Below are positions 8,707 through 16,539 of a DNA stretch of 64,000 nt, piece by piece. Both the position numbers and the translations under genes were made by a program. Each line of letters begins with the position of its first letter. The first letter of the stretch is position 1. Below the pieces are notes generated by a model. That model did not search any database and was not told the DNA's origin. It saw only the letters and a program-made list of their open reading frames with translations. This DNA comes from Amycolatopsis nivea. GTDB lineage: Bacteria > Actinomycetota > Actinomycetes > Mycobacteriales > Pseudonocardiaceae. The stretch covers positions 1-64,000 of the forward strand of contig NZ_SDLT01000013.1 in the NCBI RefSeq assembly GCF_004522235.1, given 5' to 3'.

Positions 8707-9327
8707 TCAGCGGCCCGCGTACTGCGGACGCCCGGCCGGGCGCCAGACCTGCGTCGTCACGCCCTTCGTGTCCACTCGTGACTCAACCAGATCGAGGGCC
8801 AGATCCGGGCCGTTCTGCGGGAAAAGCCGCTGGCCCTGTCCGACGACCACCGGGATCACCAGGAAAATCATCTCGTCGACCAGGTCCATTTCCAGCAGCC
8901 GGCGGACCAGGGTGCCGCTGCCGTGCACCTGCAGTTCGCCGCCGGGCCGGGCCTTGAGGTCCGCGACGGCGGTCGCCAGGTCGCCGGACAGGACGCTGGT
9001 GCCGGACCACGCCGGGGCGGTGAGCGTCTTCGAGGCCACGTACTTCGGCCGCTCGTTCAGGGCGAGCCGGATGCGTTCGCGGCCGGGGGCGGCGTTGGCG
9101 CTCATCATCCCCCACGAGGCCGCGAACAGGTCGTACGTCCGGCGGCCGAACAGGAAGGCGTCGGCGCGGTGGTAGGTGTCGTTGATGAACGCGAGCGTGT
9201 CCTGGTCGCCCTTGCCCAGCGCCCATCCGCCGCGGTCGAATCCGTTTCGGCGGTCCTCCTCGGACGCGCCGCCGTTGCCCTGCACGACTCCGTCGACGGT
9301 CAGCTGGGTCACGGTCGTGAGCTTCAT
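8707..9327 (-). CDS. Dihydrofolate reductase-like (RibD C-terminal domain) protein
   Basis: A 206-residue protein with the RibD-C/DHFR-like fold: TVDGVVQGNGG near the N-terminus, FLFGRRTYDLFAASW (about residue 74), LQVHGSGTLVRRLLE and a late IPVVVGQGQRLF. Stand-alone members are NADPH-dependent reductases of unknown substrate. AAGGAAC precedes the ATG. It is 19 bases ahead of the YCII gene and probably the first gene of that operon. Any use of the neighbouring sigma factor is inferred only from the arrangement. Confidence 0.83.
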   Translation of the reverse strand: MKLTTVTQLTVDGVVQGNGGASEEDRRNGFDRGGWALGKGDQDTLAFINDTYHRADAFLFGRRTYDLFAASWGMMSANAAPGRERIRLALNERPKYVASKTLTAPAWSGTSVLSGDLATAVADLKARPGGELQVHGSGTLVRRLLEMDLVDEMIFLVIPVVVGQGQRLFPQNGPDLALDLVESRVDTKGVTTQVWRPAGRPQYAGR

Positions 9328-9434
9328 GGTCGGTTCCTTCGCTTCGGTGCTGCCCCTTGCGGGCGGCTTCACTACTGCTACGAACACCGGCGACCCGATC
9401 CGACAGCGCGGCCGAAAATTCTTGAGAAGATTTT

Positions 9435-10258
9435 TTAGCGGTGTGTCTCCAGCCAGGTCACGACGGCACGGATGAAGCCATCGATGCTGGTCAGCGGCTT
9501 GCCGGCGAGGAGTGGGTGGAGGTGTTCGACGCCGATCGGGTCGTTCCAGGCCCGGGCGCGGCGGCAGGTCTCCTCGTCGGCGGCCGCGCGGAGGACGTCC
9601 CAGCCGTGCCAGGTCGCGACGAGCGCGGCGTCGATTGCCGGGTCGGCCAGGATCGCCAGGTCCCAGTCGAGGACGCCGGTCAGCTTGCCGTCCGCGGAGA
9701 AGTGGACGTTGGTGCCGCCGAGGTCGCCGTGGACGAGTCTTGCCGGGACGTCTTCGAGCGCGAGCAGCGTGTCGAGCCGCTGCCGGACGTCGTCCTGCCA
9801 CTTCGCCGGCAGCCGGGGAACGACGTCGTGCAGGACCTCCTCCCAGTCCGAGCGCGGGCGGTGGAGAACGGCTTCCAGCGCCGGGGAGATCTCGACCTCG
9901 CGCAGTGCCGTCAACAGCGGACCGAACGCTGCTGGATCGCCGACGCCTTCCGGCAACCCCTCGCCGTCTATCCAGGAAAGCGCGACGGCCGTGCGATCGC
10001 CGAAGCTGGTGACCGGGGTCAGCGGCTCCGGTATGGCGAACGGCAGGCCGGCCGCCGCGATCGTGTGGAGGATCTCGGCTCGGCGGCGGAATCGGGACGC
10101 TTGCTGATCCGTACCGCGGCGACGCCGGGCAGCAGCACCACGTGGTGCATATTCCCTTGCGTGGCAAGGCGAGCGGAGCCGACCGGGGCACCAGGGACGA
10201 GCGCCTCGGCGATTTCCAGCAGGTCAGCGGGGACCGGTGGCACCATTCCACTCCTCAT
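9435..10258 (-). pseudogene. Frameshifted aminoglycoside/macrolide phosphotransferase-type kinase
   Basis: The start ATG overlaps the RNase Z stop as ATGA. The N-terminal frame reads ADLLEIAEALVPGAP then VVLLPGVAAVRISKRPD. The C-terminal frame reads AEILHTIAAAGLPF, then LVHGDLGGTNVHF (the catalytic HGD loop) and GVLDWDLAILADP (the DFD-equivalent metal site). The two parts are in different frames and meet at about 10088-10100. The total of 824 bases is one short of a multiple of three, so a single lost base would explain it. Either the gene is dead or the assembly has an error here. Confidence 0.7.
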
Positions 10259-11163
10259 CGGCGCGGCGGCAGCGGCACCACGTCCAGATCCCGTGCCACG
10301 TGGATCTCTCCGTCGAACACCTTCGCGGCTTCGTCGCGGAACCGGTCCGCCTCCTCGTAGGGGTAGCGCTGCGAGAAGTGCGTCAGCAGCAGTTCCCGGG
10401 CACCCGACTCCGCGGCGAGCCGTCCGGCGTCGGTGCTGGTCAGGTGGCCGTAGCGGTAGGCCAGGTCGGCGTCGGCGGCGCGGAAGGTCGATTCGGCGAT
10501 CAGCAGGTCCGCCTCTCGTGCGCAGGCGAACGCGCCCGCGCACAGGCGGGTGTCCATCACGAACGCGACCACCTGGCCCCGGCGCGGCACGCTCACGTCT
10601 TCCAGCCGGACCAGGCCGTTCGCGGTCTCGAGTACGCCGTCGGCCTGGAGTTTTCGGACCGCGGGGCCCTGGACGCCGGCTGCGGCGAGTGCGTCGGGCA
10701 GCATCCGGAGGCCGTCCGGTTCGGCGTAGCGGTAGCCGAAGCAGTCGATGCGGTGTTCCAGCGGGTACGCCGACAGCGCGCCGCCGAGCGGGCCGGGGGC
10801 GGAGATCGGCAGCGGGACCAGTTCGGCGCGTTCGTGGAACGACGTGGAGTGCCGCAGGCGGTCGAAGTACTCCTGGCCGGACGCCGGGTAGTGACAGCGC
10901 ACCGGGTGCGCGACGGCGTCCAGGGACAGCCGCTGGATGATGCCGGCGAGGCCGAGGCTGTGGTCGCCGTGGAAGTGGGTCACGCACAGGTGCGTGAGTT
11001 CGTTCGCCGTCGCGCCGGCGTACATCATCTGCCGCTGGGTGCCCTCGCCCGGATCGAAGAGGATGCCGTCGGTGTCGAAGCGCAGCAGGTAGCCGTTGTG
11101 GTTGCGGTGCCGGGTCGGCGTCTGGCTCGCCGAGCCCAGCACGACGAGCTCGCGTCGGGACAT
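10255..11163 (-). CDS. rnz: Ribonuclease Z
   Basis: A 302-residue metallo-beta-lactamase-fold endonuclease that removes tRNA 3' trailers. It starts MSRRELVVLGSASQTPT, has the zinc motif HFHGDHSLG (about residue 60), then PASGQEYFDRL, a later AESTF aspartate/glutamate region and the C-terminal LTHFSQRY histidine. An alternative ATG lies nine bases upstream (11172). The kinase-like pseudogene is translationally coupled to its stop. Confidence 0.9.
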   Translation of the reverse strand: MSRRELVVLGSASQTPTRHRNHNGYLLRFDTDGILFDPGEGTQRQMMYAGATANELTHLCVTHFHGDHSLGLAGIIQRLSLDAVAHPVRCHYPASGQEYFDRLRHSTSFHERAELVPLPISAPGPLGGALSAYPLEHRIDCFGYRYAEPDGLRMLPDALAAAGVQGPAVRKLQADGVLETANGLVRLEDVSVPRRGQVVAFVMDTRLCAGAFACAREADLLIAESTFRAADADLAYRYGHLTSTDAGRLAAESGARELLLTHFSQRYPYEEADRFRDEAAKVFDGEIHVARDLDVVPLPPRR

Positions 11164-11224
11164 GACGATCATCTTCGCGCCGCGCCCGGGTTCGCCGCCA
11201 CCGAAATGAACTCCGCGGAAACGG

Positions 11225-11261
11225 CGGCGGCCGTCCGGGACGAATTTCCGGACGGCCGCCG
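11225..11261. terminator. Strong GC-rich hairpin after the SDR gene
   Basis: CGGCGGCCGTCCGG (11225-11238) and CCGGACGGCCGCCG (11248-11261) form a perfect 14-base stem with a 9-base loop, in the gap downstream of the leftward afsA/SDR pair. Confidence 0.75.
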
Positions 11262-11290
11262 TCGTTTATCGCCGAATGAATTCGCTCCGA

Positions 11291-12256
11291 TCAGACCGGC
11301 GCGGGAATTGCCAGCGTTTCCCGATACCAGTTTCGGGATTGGGCCAACCGGACGCGCAGCCCCGGCCCCGGCGGCACTCCGGTGAGCTTCCAGACCTTTT
11401 CGCTGTCGTACCAATGATCCCGGGTGAGCAGCGACCATTGGTGCTCGCTGAGCCACGGCGTGCGCGCCCGGTGCTCGGCAAGCGGCAGGTCCGCATCGGG
11501 AACCGGCAGGTCGAGCGTGCCGCAGACGGCTTCGAGCAGCTCGCGCATCCGCACCGGTTCGGGGTCGGCCACGTGGAACACCTCGCCGGGGCTGCCCAGT
11601 GCCGGGTCCAGCGCGAACGCACTGAGCACGGCAGCGAGATCCCACGACGACACCACTGATGTACGAGCCATGCCGCCCGCGGCCCACGCCGGCACCGCTC
11701 GCAGCCACTTCACCAGCGCGGGGACCACGTGCCGGTCTCCGTCGCCGTACACCAGGTGCGGCCGCAGAACGATCCCGCCCGCGGCGCGGACCTGCTGTTC
11801 TCCGGCCAGCCTGGTGCGGCTGGTCGCCGAGGCGGGCCCGAGGTCGAGCGTGTCCTCGGGCGCGCCTCGATGCTCGCCGTCCCGGTAGACCGCGCAGGTG
11901 CTGAGGTACACGACGCGCCGCGTGCCCGCGCGGTGCGCCTCCGCGAGCAGCCGGGCCGTGCCTCGGTCGTTGACCTCGGCGCATTCCTCTTCGGTGCCGC
12001 CGATCCGGGACGCGGCGTGCACGAGCGTCGCGACGCCCGTGCACGCCCCGGCCAGCCCGGCGGCGTCGGTGAGATCGCCTCGGTGGATCCGCGCGCCGGA
12101 TCGCGTGATCCACTCCGGCACCGCACCGCGCGCCAGCACCCGCACCGCGGCGCCGCGGGCGAGCAACGCCCGCAGCACCGCCGAACCGATGAACCCGGTC
12201 GCTCCGGTGACGAGGATGTCCCCGGTCGTACTGTCCGCCCCCAGGCCGGCAGTCAT
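11291..12256 (-). CDS. NAD-dependent epimerase/dehydratase-type SDR coupled to afsA
   Basis: A 321-residue extended short-chain dehydrogenase/reductase with a Rossmann motif, TGATGFIG (about residue 17). Its ATG overlaps the afsA stop as ATGA, so the two are made together; reductases in this position are implicated in gamma-butyrolactone-type signal biosynthesis (family knowledge from Streptomyces). Where family members have YxxxK, this protein reads SATSRTRLAGE, so the usual Tyr and Lys appear to be Thr and Arg. The region after it (RPHLVYGDGD) is normal. It may use a different proton relay or reduce a specialised substrate. Confidence 0.8.
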   Translation of the reverse strand: MTAGLGADSTTGDILVTGATGFIGSAVLRALLARGAAVRVLARGAVPEWITRSGARIHRGDLTDAAGLAGACTGVATLVHAASRIGGTEEECAEVNDRGTARLLAEAHRAGTRRVVYLSTCAVYRDGEHRGAPEDTLDLGPASATSRTRLAGEQQVRAAGGIVLRPHLVYGDGDRHVVPALVKWLRAVPAWAAGGMARTSVVSSWDLAAVLSAFALDPALGSPGEVFHVADPEPVRMRELLEAVCGTLDLPVPDADLPLAEHRARTPWLSEHQWSLLTRDHWYDSEKVWKLTGVPPGPGLRVRLAQSRNWYRETLAIPAPV

Positions 12257-13221
12257 GACCTGCGCATCGCCAGGATGCCGGTGGCGGCCGCGCGGCCCTT
12301 CTGCTCCAGCACCACCCGCACCACGCGGCAGCCGTCCGCGTCCGGTTCGAGTTCCTCGGCCACCAGCAGGCATTCGGAATCGAACTCGACGTAGGCGGAG
12401 AACTCGAAATCCGAACGCAGCGGAAGCGCGTACGGATCGCCGAGCGTCAGCAGCGCCGCCTGCCGCGCGCCCTCGATCAGCACCATGCCCGGGACATGGT
12501 CCACCGAGTGGTCGAACAGCACCGGATGGTCCGGGTCGAACTGCAGCGACCAGGTGCCCGGCACCGCGGTTTCCGCGACCAGCACGTCCTCCCCCCGGTC
12601 CCGGCCGACGAGCGCCGGGGCCACCGTGGGCAGCGCACGGGCCTGGAACGGCGTCGCCGCGAAATGGTCGCCGCGCAGCCGGCGGTAGACCGCCGGGGAC
12701 ACGCAGCGCCAGGTTTCCGAAGCGGTGCCGACCAGTTCGTCGTCGCGGAAGCAGCCGAACTCGGTCCGCATCCCGATGAGATTCTTGCCCCGGAACACCG
12801 GGTCGTGCGCGCTCGCCCGCAGCACCACGTCGATCGGCCGACCTTCGGTGACCAGCCCTTCGGGGGCGATAGAGCTGGTCTTCCAGTCGGAGATGAACGC
12901 GTTGCCGAGCGAAACGCCGTAGGCGCGGTGCGCGATCAGCAGCGACGCCTGGCGGGTGGTTTCCGCATACAGCATGGGGTCGTGCGACCCCGCGGTGCGC
13001 GGGCCGAAGAAGCCGTGCCGGCGCGGCCACTGCGCGCCGACCTCGAACTGCCCCTCGCCCACGATGTTCAGATCAGTGACGAAAACTTCCGAGACGGCCG
13101 CGCGGTGCACGAGATTGCGCGGGATCGTCTGCTGGAAGTCGACCGGGCGTCCGCCCGGCGAACTTTCGCCATCGGTGCTGAAGGTTCCTCGGACAGACTC
13201 CTCTAACAACATACCGACCAT
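12253..13221 (-). CDS. afsA: AfsA-family gamma-butyrolactone signal synthase
   Basis: A 322-residue protein with the two AfsA repeats: the first around NLVHRAAVSEVFVTD (about residues 36-50), the second around HPVLFDHSVDHVPGM and LIEGARQAA (about 230-255). Members condense a beta-ketoacyl-ACP with dihydroxyacetone phosphate, committing it to an A-factor-like signal. GGGAGGAC sits directly before the ATG at 13221; a second ATG at 13212 is less well placed. A receptor-type operator overlaps the start codon. It is divergent from a receptor-like TetR gene, the classic arrangement of these systems. Confidence 0.92.
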   Translation of the reverse strand: MVGMLLEESVRGTFSTDGESSPGGRPVDFQQTIPRNLVHRAAVSEVFVTDLNIVGEGQFEVGAQWPRRHGFFGPRTAGSHDPMLYAETTRQASLLIAHRAYGVSLGNAFISDWKTSSIAPEGLVTEGRPIDVVLRASAHDPVFRGKNLIGMRTEFGCFRDDELVGTASETWRCVSPAVYRRLRGDHFAATPFQARALPTVAPALVGRDRGEDVLVAETAVPGTWSLQFDPDHPVLFDHSVDHVPGMVLIEGARQAALLTLGDPYALPLRSDFEFSAYVEFDSECLLVAEELEPDADGCRVVRVVLEQKGRAAATGILAMRRS

Positions 13222-13227
13222 GTCGGT
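13208..13227. promoter_or_regulatory. Receptor-type operator over the afsA start codon
   Basis: AACATACCGACCATGTCGGT contains the dyad ACCGA-N5-TCGGT and shares ACATACCGACC with the site at 14840. It covers the afsA ATG, which would allow direct repression. Confidence 0.5.
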
Positions 13228-13288
13228 CCTCCCAGAAAAAAGAACTTCCCCAGTACCCCCACACCATGTTTAGCGGATACGGCCGGAC

Positions 13289-13350
13289 AAAACCATACCT
13301 ACCTACCGGTTTTTTTCTTCTGGATCCGATGGCCGGGACGGAGGTAGACT
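13289..13350 (+). promoter_or_regulatory. Autoregulatory element and promoter of the first receptor gene
   Basis: The element AAACCATACCTACCTACCGG followed by a T run (about 13290-13316) matches the one upstream of the paralogous receptor gene at 22147 in 21 of 24 positions. A -10 hexamer TAGACT lies at 13345-13350, and the same TAGACT occurs at the paralogue's promoter. Confidence 0.65.
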
Positions 13351-13404
13351 GGCGTGCCTGCGCGGCCGTTCCGGGCCCGCGGCTTCCCGAAAGGAGTGTG
13401 CGCA

Positions 13405-14031
13405 GTGGCTCGCCAGGAACGCGCGGAGCAGACCCGCAAGGCCATCCTCGACGCGGCCGCGTCCAGGTTCGACGCGGTCGGCTTTCTCGGTGCGAGCCTG
13501 TCGGACATCCTCGCCGAGGCAGGGGTGACGAAGGGCGCGCTGTATTTCCACTTCAAGTCCAAGGAAGAACTGGCGGACGCGTTGATCCGCGAGCAGTTCA
13601 TCGTCTGGGACCCGCTGGCCGACGTCGAAAACCCGGGGCTGCAGACCGCCATCGACCTCACCCAGAACATGGGCCACAGCCTGCGCACCGACGTGCGCGT
13701 GCGCGCGGGCATCCGGCTGGTCATCGAACAGGGGTCGTTCGTCGCCCCGGCCGCGAACGCCTACAAGCAGTGGAACGACACCGTGCACGGCCTGCTGCTC
13801 GCCGCGAAAGCCGCGGGCGACGTGCGGAAAGAGGTCAACGCGCACGATCTCGCGCAGTACGTCGTCGCGTCGTTCACCGGGACCCAGCTCAGTTCGCAGG
13901 TGCTGACCGGGCGGACCGATCTGCACGAGCGGATCACGTTCATGTGGCAGACGATCCTGAACGCGGTGGTCCCGCCGCGGCGGCTGCACAAGTTCGATCC
14001 GGCCGGGACTCCTCCCGCCGACGCGGTGTGA
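13405..14031 (+). CDS. Gamma-butyrolactone receptor-like TetR repressor (copy 1)
   Basis: A 208-residue TetR-family regulator of the ArpA/ScbR type. The helix-turn-helix spans about residues 10-55 and includes FLGASLSDILAEAGVTKGALYFHFKSKEELA, with KGALYFHF characteristic of butyrolactone receptors. The C-terminal ligand domain has VRVRAGIRLVIEQG and SFTGTQLSSQVLTGR. The GTG at 13405 follows AAAGGAG by about nine bases; upstream in-frame starts lie inside that site. It should repress itself, afsA and the SARP promoter and let go when signal binds. It is very similar to the protein at 22259, so the two probably arose by local duplication. Confidence 0.88.
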   Translation: MARQERAEQTRKAILDAAASRFDAVGFLGASLSDILAEAGVTKGALYFHFKSKEELADALIREQFIVWDPLADVENPGLQTAIDLTQNMGHSLRTDVRVRAGIRLVIEQGSFVAPAANAYKQWNDTVHGLLLAAKAAGDVRKEVNAHDLAQYVVASFTGTQLSSQVLTGRTDLHERITFMWQTILNAVVPPRRLHKFDPAGTPPADAV

Positions 14032-14036
14032 GACTG

Positions 14037-14058
14037 GGAAAACCGGGCGGTCGGTCTT
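14037..14058. promoter_or_regulatory. Receptor-type operator downstream of copy 1
   Basis: GGGAAAACCGGGCGGTCGGT lies just after the receptor stop codon. It closely matches the site at 22984 that follows the paralogous receptor, so it looks like a conserved remnant of the duplicated cassette. No promoter is evident here. Confidence 0.45.
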
Positions 14059-14159
14059 CTCAGTGAAGGCGTTGCCACGCAACGGGTTTCGGCGGATCCA
14101 GGCGGTTCTTTTGACTGGCGCAGTGCAGGGAATTCTCGACTCGTAGACGTCGCGGCCGC

Positions 14160-14789
14160 TCAGGTGCCTGTTGCCTCGGCGGCGGACGAATCCGCGGGCT
14201 GCGCCACCTCGATCACCCGCCACAGCTCGGAAAGCGTGCTCGCCAGATCCGTGCCCGCCGGGATCGTGCCGCTCGCCGCCGCCGTTTCGAGACCGACGCA
14301 GGTCACCACGACCAGCAGCGCCGCCACGTCCGGGCGGACGCGCGGGCTCAGCTCCCCCGCCCCGTGCGCCGCGGCGATGTGTGCGCGCACCTGGCCCATC
14401 CACGCGCGGACGAAGGCGACGAACCGCGGGTCGTTCGAGCCCATTTCGCGGGCCAACCGGAAGCTCGCGCCCACCTTGGCGTCCTCGGCGAGCCAGCCCA
14501 TCAGCGCCCGGCTCAGGCCGGCCAGCCTGCGCAGATGCGGACGGCTCCCGCGCGCTCGCGCGACGTGCCCGTGCAGCACCGCGACGGCCGCCGACTGCAC
14601 CTCGTCGCAGACCTCGTCCTTCGACGAGAAGTGGAAGTACAGGCCGCCCTTGGTCACGCCGGCCTCGCGGGCGATGTCCACCATGCTCGTGGCCGCGTAG
14701 CCGTCGCGGTAAAACAGTGTCGCCGCGGCGTCCAGCAGCAGGAGCCTGGTCAGCTCCGCACGGGCCTGTTTAGTCACCGTCTTCCCCAT
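14160..14789 (-). CDS. TetR-family regulator of the receptor/pseudo-receptor group
   Basis: A 209-residue regulator. Its helix-turn-helix (about residues 12-58) ends in VTKGGLYFHFSSKDE, close to the receptor signature, while the C-terminal half (LREMGSNDP-like region, then VVVTCVGLETAA) is much diverged from the two receptor copies. Such divergent partners often sense the antibiotic or an intermediate instead of the butyrolactone; that is an inference. It is divergent from the SARP gene and shares a 263-base promoter region with three operators. Confidence 0.8.
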   Translation of the reverse strand: MGKTVTKQARAELTRLLLLDAAATLFYRDGYAATSMVDIAREAGVTKGGLYFHFSSKDEVCDEVQSAAVAVLHGHVARARGSRPHLRRLAGLSRALMGWLAEDAKVGASFRLAREMGSNDPRFVAFVRAWMGQVRAHIAAAHGAGELSPRVRPDVAALLVVVTCVGLETAAASGTIPAGTDLASTLSELWRVIEVAQPADSSAAEATGT

Positions 14790-14839
14790 CGTCTCGCGCC
14801 GGGAACGGCACGGCGTGGGTTCCCGGCCTGCTCATCATG

Positions 14840-14861
14840 ACATACCGACCGCCCGGTTTAC
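14840..14861. promoter_or_regulatory. Receptor-type operator in front of the divergent TetR
   Basis: ACATACCGACCGCCCGGTTT followed by AC. It lies about 50 bases upstream of the leftward TetR start and forms one side of the shared TetR/SARP regulatory region. Confidence 0.55.
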
Positions 14862-14910
14862 TAGTCGGCAGGGCCGATTGCCTGGCCGTATCCGGCAGGT
14901 CGCGACCGGA

Positions 14911-14934
14911 ACAGACCAACCACCCGGTTTTACC
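14911..14934. promoter_or_regulatory. Receptor-type operator, middle site upstream of SARP
   Basis: ACAGACCAACCACCCGGTTT followed by TACC, just upstream of the SARP -35 region and immediately next to the third site. Confidence 0.55.
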
Positions 14935-14964
14935 TTGAAAACCGACCTCCCGGTTTGCTATGGT
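14935..14964 (+). promoter_or_regulatory. SARP promoter with embedded operator
   Basis: A -35 TTGAAA (14935-14940), an 18-base spacer and a -10 TATGGT (14959-14964). The operator AAAACCGACCTCCCGGTTTG fills the -35 edge and the spacer (14938-14957), so a bound receptor would block polymerase. Confidence 0.65.
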
Positions 14965-15052
14965 CCTGTCACGGACCCGGCTCGGACCGGCAGGCAGCGG
15001 CGCTGGGGGCGCCGCCGGACGGGTCCGGCGCGAGAGACATCGGAGGGCAGTC

Positions 15053-15820
15053 ATGCTCAACTACGAAATTCTCGGACAGATCAGAGTGAGCGGCCGGCCC
15101 GGCGTCTGCGCCCCGCGGGCCCGCAAGATCGAGACCCTGCTGTCCGTGCTGCTGGCCAAGAACAACCAGGTCGTGACCGCCGAGCACCTGATCAGCGAGA
15201 TCTGGGGCGAACATCCGCCGGCAAGGGCGAGCGCGGCGTTGTACGTGTACGTGTCGCAGCTGCGGAAACTGCTGCGCGGCACGAGCAAGGATGCGGAAGA
15301 GAGCCCGGTGGTCACCAGTCCGCGGGGGTATTCGCTGCACGTCGGCATCGGCGAGCTCGATGCCGACCGGTTCACCCGGCTTTACGAGCAGGGGCGGACG
15401 TTGCATTGGGACCGCGGCTACGGGCAGGCGGCGAAGGTGCTGCGGGAGGCCACGAGCCTTTGGCGCGGTGCGGCGTTCGGCGGGTTCGCCGACTCGCCGG
15501 ATGTGCAGGCTTACGCGACGCTGCTCGAGGAGAGCCGGCTTGGCTGCCTTGAGCTGCTGATGGAGACCGAGCTGTTGATCGGGCGGCATCGCGAGGTCGT
15601 CGGGCAGCTGTCCGCGCTGGCGAAGGAGCACACGCTGCGCGAGACGTTCACCGAGTATTTGATGACCGCGCTGGCCCGGTCCAACCGGCGGGCCGAGGCG
15701 TTGGAGACGTTCGCTTCGGCTCGGCAGAATTTGGTGCAGCAGCTGGGGATCGAGCCCGGGAGCTCGTTGCGGAAGCTGCACCACAGCATTCTTGTCGGCG
15801 AGATGTCGGACGCGGTCTGA
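15053..15820 (+). CDS. SARP-family pathway activator
   Basis: A 255-residue Streptomyces-antibiotic-regulatory-protein-type activator. Residues about 1-95 are an OmpR-like winged helix (YEILGQIRVSG, then ASAALYVYVSQLRKLLRG) and about 100-245 the bacterial transcriptional activation domain (GELDADRFTRLYEQGR, GFADSPDVQAYATLLEE, ending LGIEPGSSLRKLHHSIL). CGGAGGG sits six bases before the ATG. With the receptor operators in its promoter it is the likely switch by which the signal turns on the polyketide genes. Its own target sites are not proven; the TAGGGGT boxes are candidates. Confidence 0.9.
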   Translation: MLNYEILGQIRVSGRPGVCAPRARKIETLLSVLLAKNNQVVTAEHLISEIWGEHPPARASAALYVYVSQLRKLLRGTSKDAEESPVVTSPRGYSLHVGIGELDADRFTRLYEQGRTLHWDRGYGQAAKVLREATSLWRGAAFGGFADSPDVQAYATLLEESRLGCLELLMETELLIGRHREVVGQLSALAKEHTLRETFTEYLMTALARSNRRAEALETFASARQNLVQQLGIEPGSSLRKLHHSILVGEMSDAV

Positions 15821-15838
15821 TCCTGACCGCGCCGGATT

Positions 15839-15882
15839 CGGCCCGGTCTTCCGCCACAAGCGGGAGACCGGGCCGTTCTTTT
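15839..15882. terminator. Bidirectional-type terminator between SARP and methyltransferase
   Basis: CGGCCCGGTCTTCCGC and GCGGGAGACCGGGCCG pair at 15 of 16 positions around a CACAA loop and are followed on the plus strand by TTCTTTT. The flanking genes converge. Confidence 0.85.
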
Positions 15883-15907
15883 GTGCTGTGGGGCTAGGGC
15901 GAGAGCC

Positions 15908-16480
15908 TCAGCTGCGGTAAACCGACACTACGAAACCGCCGCCCGTGACTGGTTCGCCGTACCAGCCGCCCCAGCGGCTGTCCAAGGCCAGGCCCGCCAG
16001 TTCGGCCATCAGGTCCAGTTCGGCGGGCCACACGTACCGCAAGGGCAGCGACGCGTCAGTCAGGTGCACGATTTGCCGGACGTCGTCTACCGCGCGTACG
16101 CGGGCGTCCGCGGTCCAGCAGGCCGGGTCCGGGTGGCGGCCCTGGACTACCAGGGCACCGCCTGGGCGCAGGAGGCGGCTGTAGCGGCCGATCGCGCGCA
16201 GTTGGTCTCGCTGGTCGGGCAGGCGGGACAGCACGTCCGCGCCCAGGTAGCCGGTGTCGAAGCGCGAGCCGGGTTCGAGGTGGACCTCGTAGCCTTCGCC
16301 GGCCAGTGCGTCCGCTACCGGGCCGCCGCCGGGGACCAGGACTCTGCCCGAGCCGTGGCGCCGCGACACGCGGTCGGTCACTTCGGAGAGGAACGCGACC
16401 GCGCCCGCCGGGTCGTCCGCCAGCGGGGCCAGCCACGCTGCCACTGGATCGACCGGCTTTTCCATCACCCGGGTCGGCAT
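15908..16480 (-). CDS. SAM-dependent methyltransferase-like protein
   Basis: A 190-residue class I methyltransferase-fold protein. The SAM-binding glycine motif is GRVLVPGGGPVADALAGEGYEV (about residues 45-66, slightly unusual) followed by an acidic end of strand 2 as HLEPGS. A later LLRPGGALVVQGRHPD fits the motif after strand 4. GAGG precedes the ATG at 16480; a GTG at 16489 is also possible. The substrate is unknown, and a role in the polyketide pathway is only suggested by position. An imperfect palindrome, CTCTCTACTCCACAGAGAG, lies 30-50 bases upstream. Confidence 0.7.
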   Translation of the reverse strand: MPTRVMEKPVDPVAAWLAPLADDPAGAVAFLSEVTDRVSRRHGSGRVLVPGGGPVADALAGEGYEVHLEPGSRFDTGYLGADVLSRLPDQRDQLRAIGRYSRLLRPGGALVVQGRHPDPACWTADARVRAVDDVRQIVHLTDASLPLRYVWPAELDLMAELAGLALDSRWGGWYGEPVTGGGFVVSVYRS

Positions 16481-16539
16481 TGCCGCCACCTCACTTCACG
16501 CAGTGGTCCTCTCTACTCCACAGAGAGTGCCGGAGCGAT

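Noticed and set aside
8707..10251. A single fused protein covering the DHFR-like gene and the kinase region
   Set aside because: The extra N-terminal part is in the wrong frame for the kinase and has no motifs. The DHFR-like gene has its own ribosome-binding site and ATG at 9327.
13246..13262. A TAGGGGT-type box at the afsA promoter (GGGGGTACTGGGG)
   Set aside because: It resembles the box at 46728, but no -10 hexamer lies 29-30 bases downstream and the start codon is too near.
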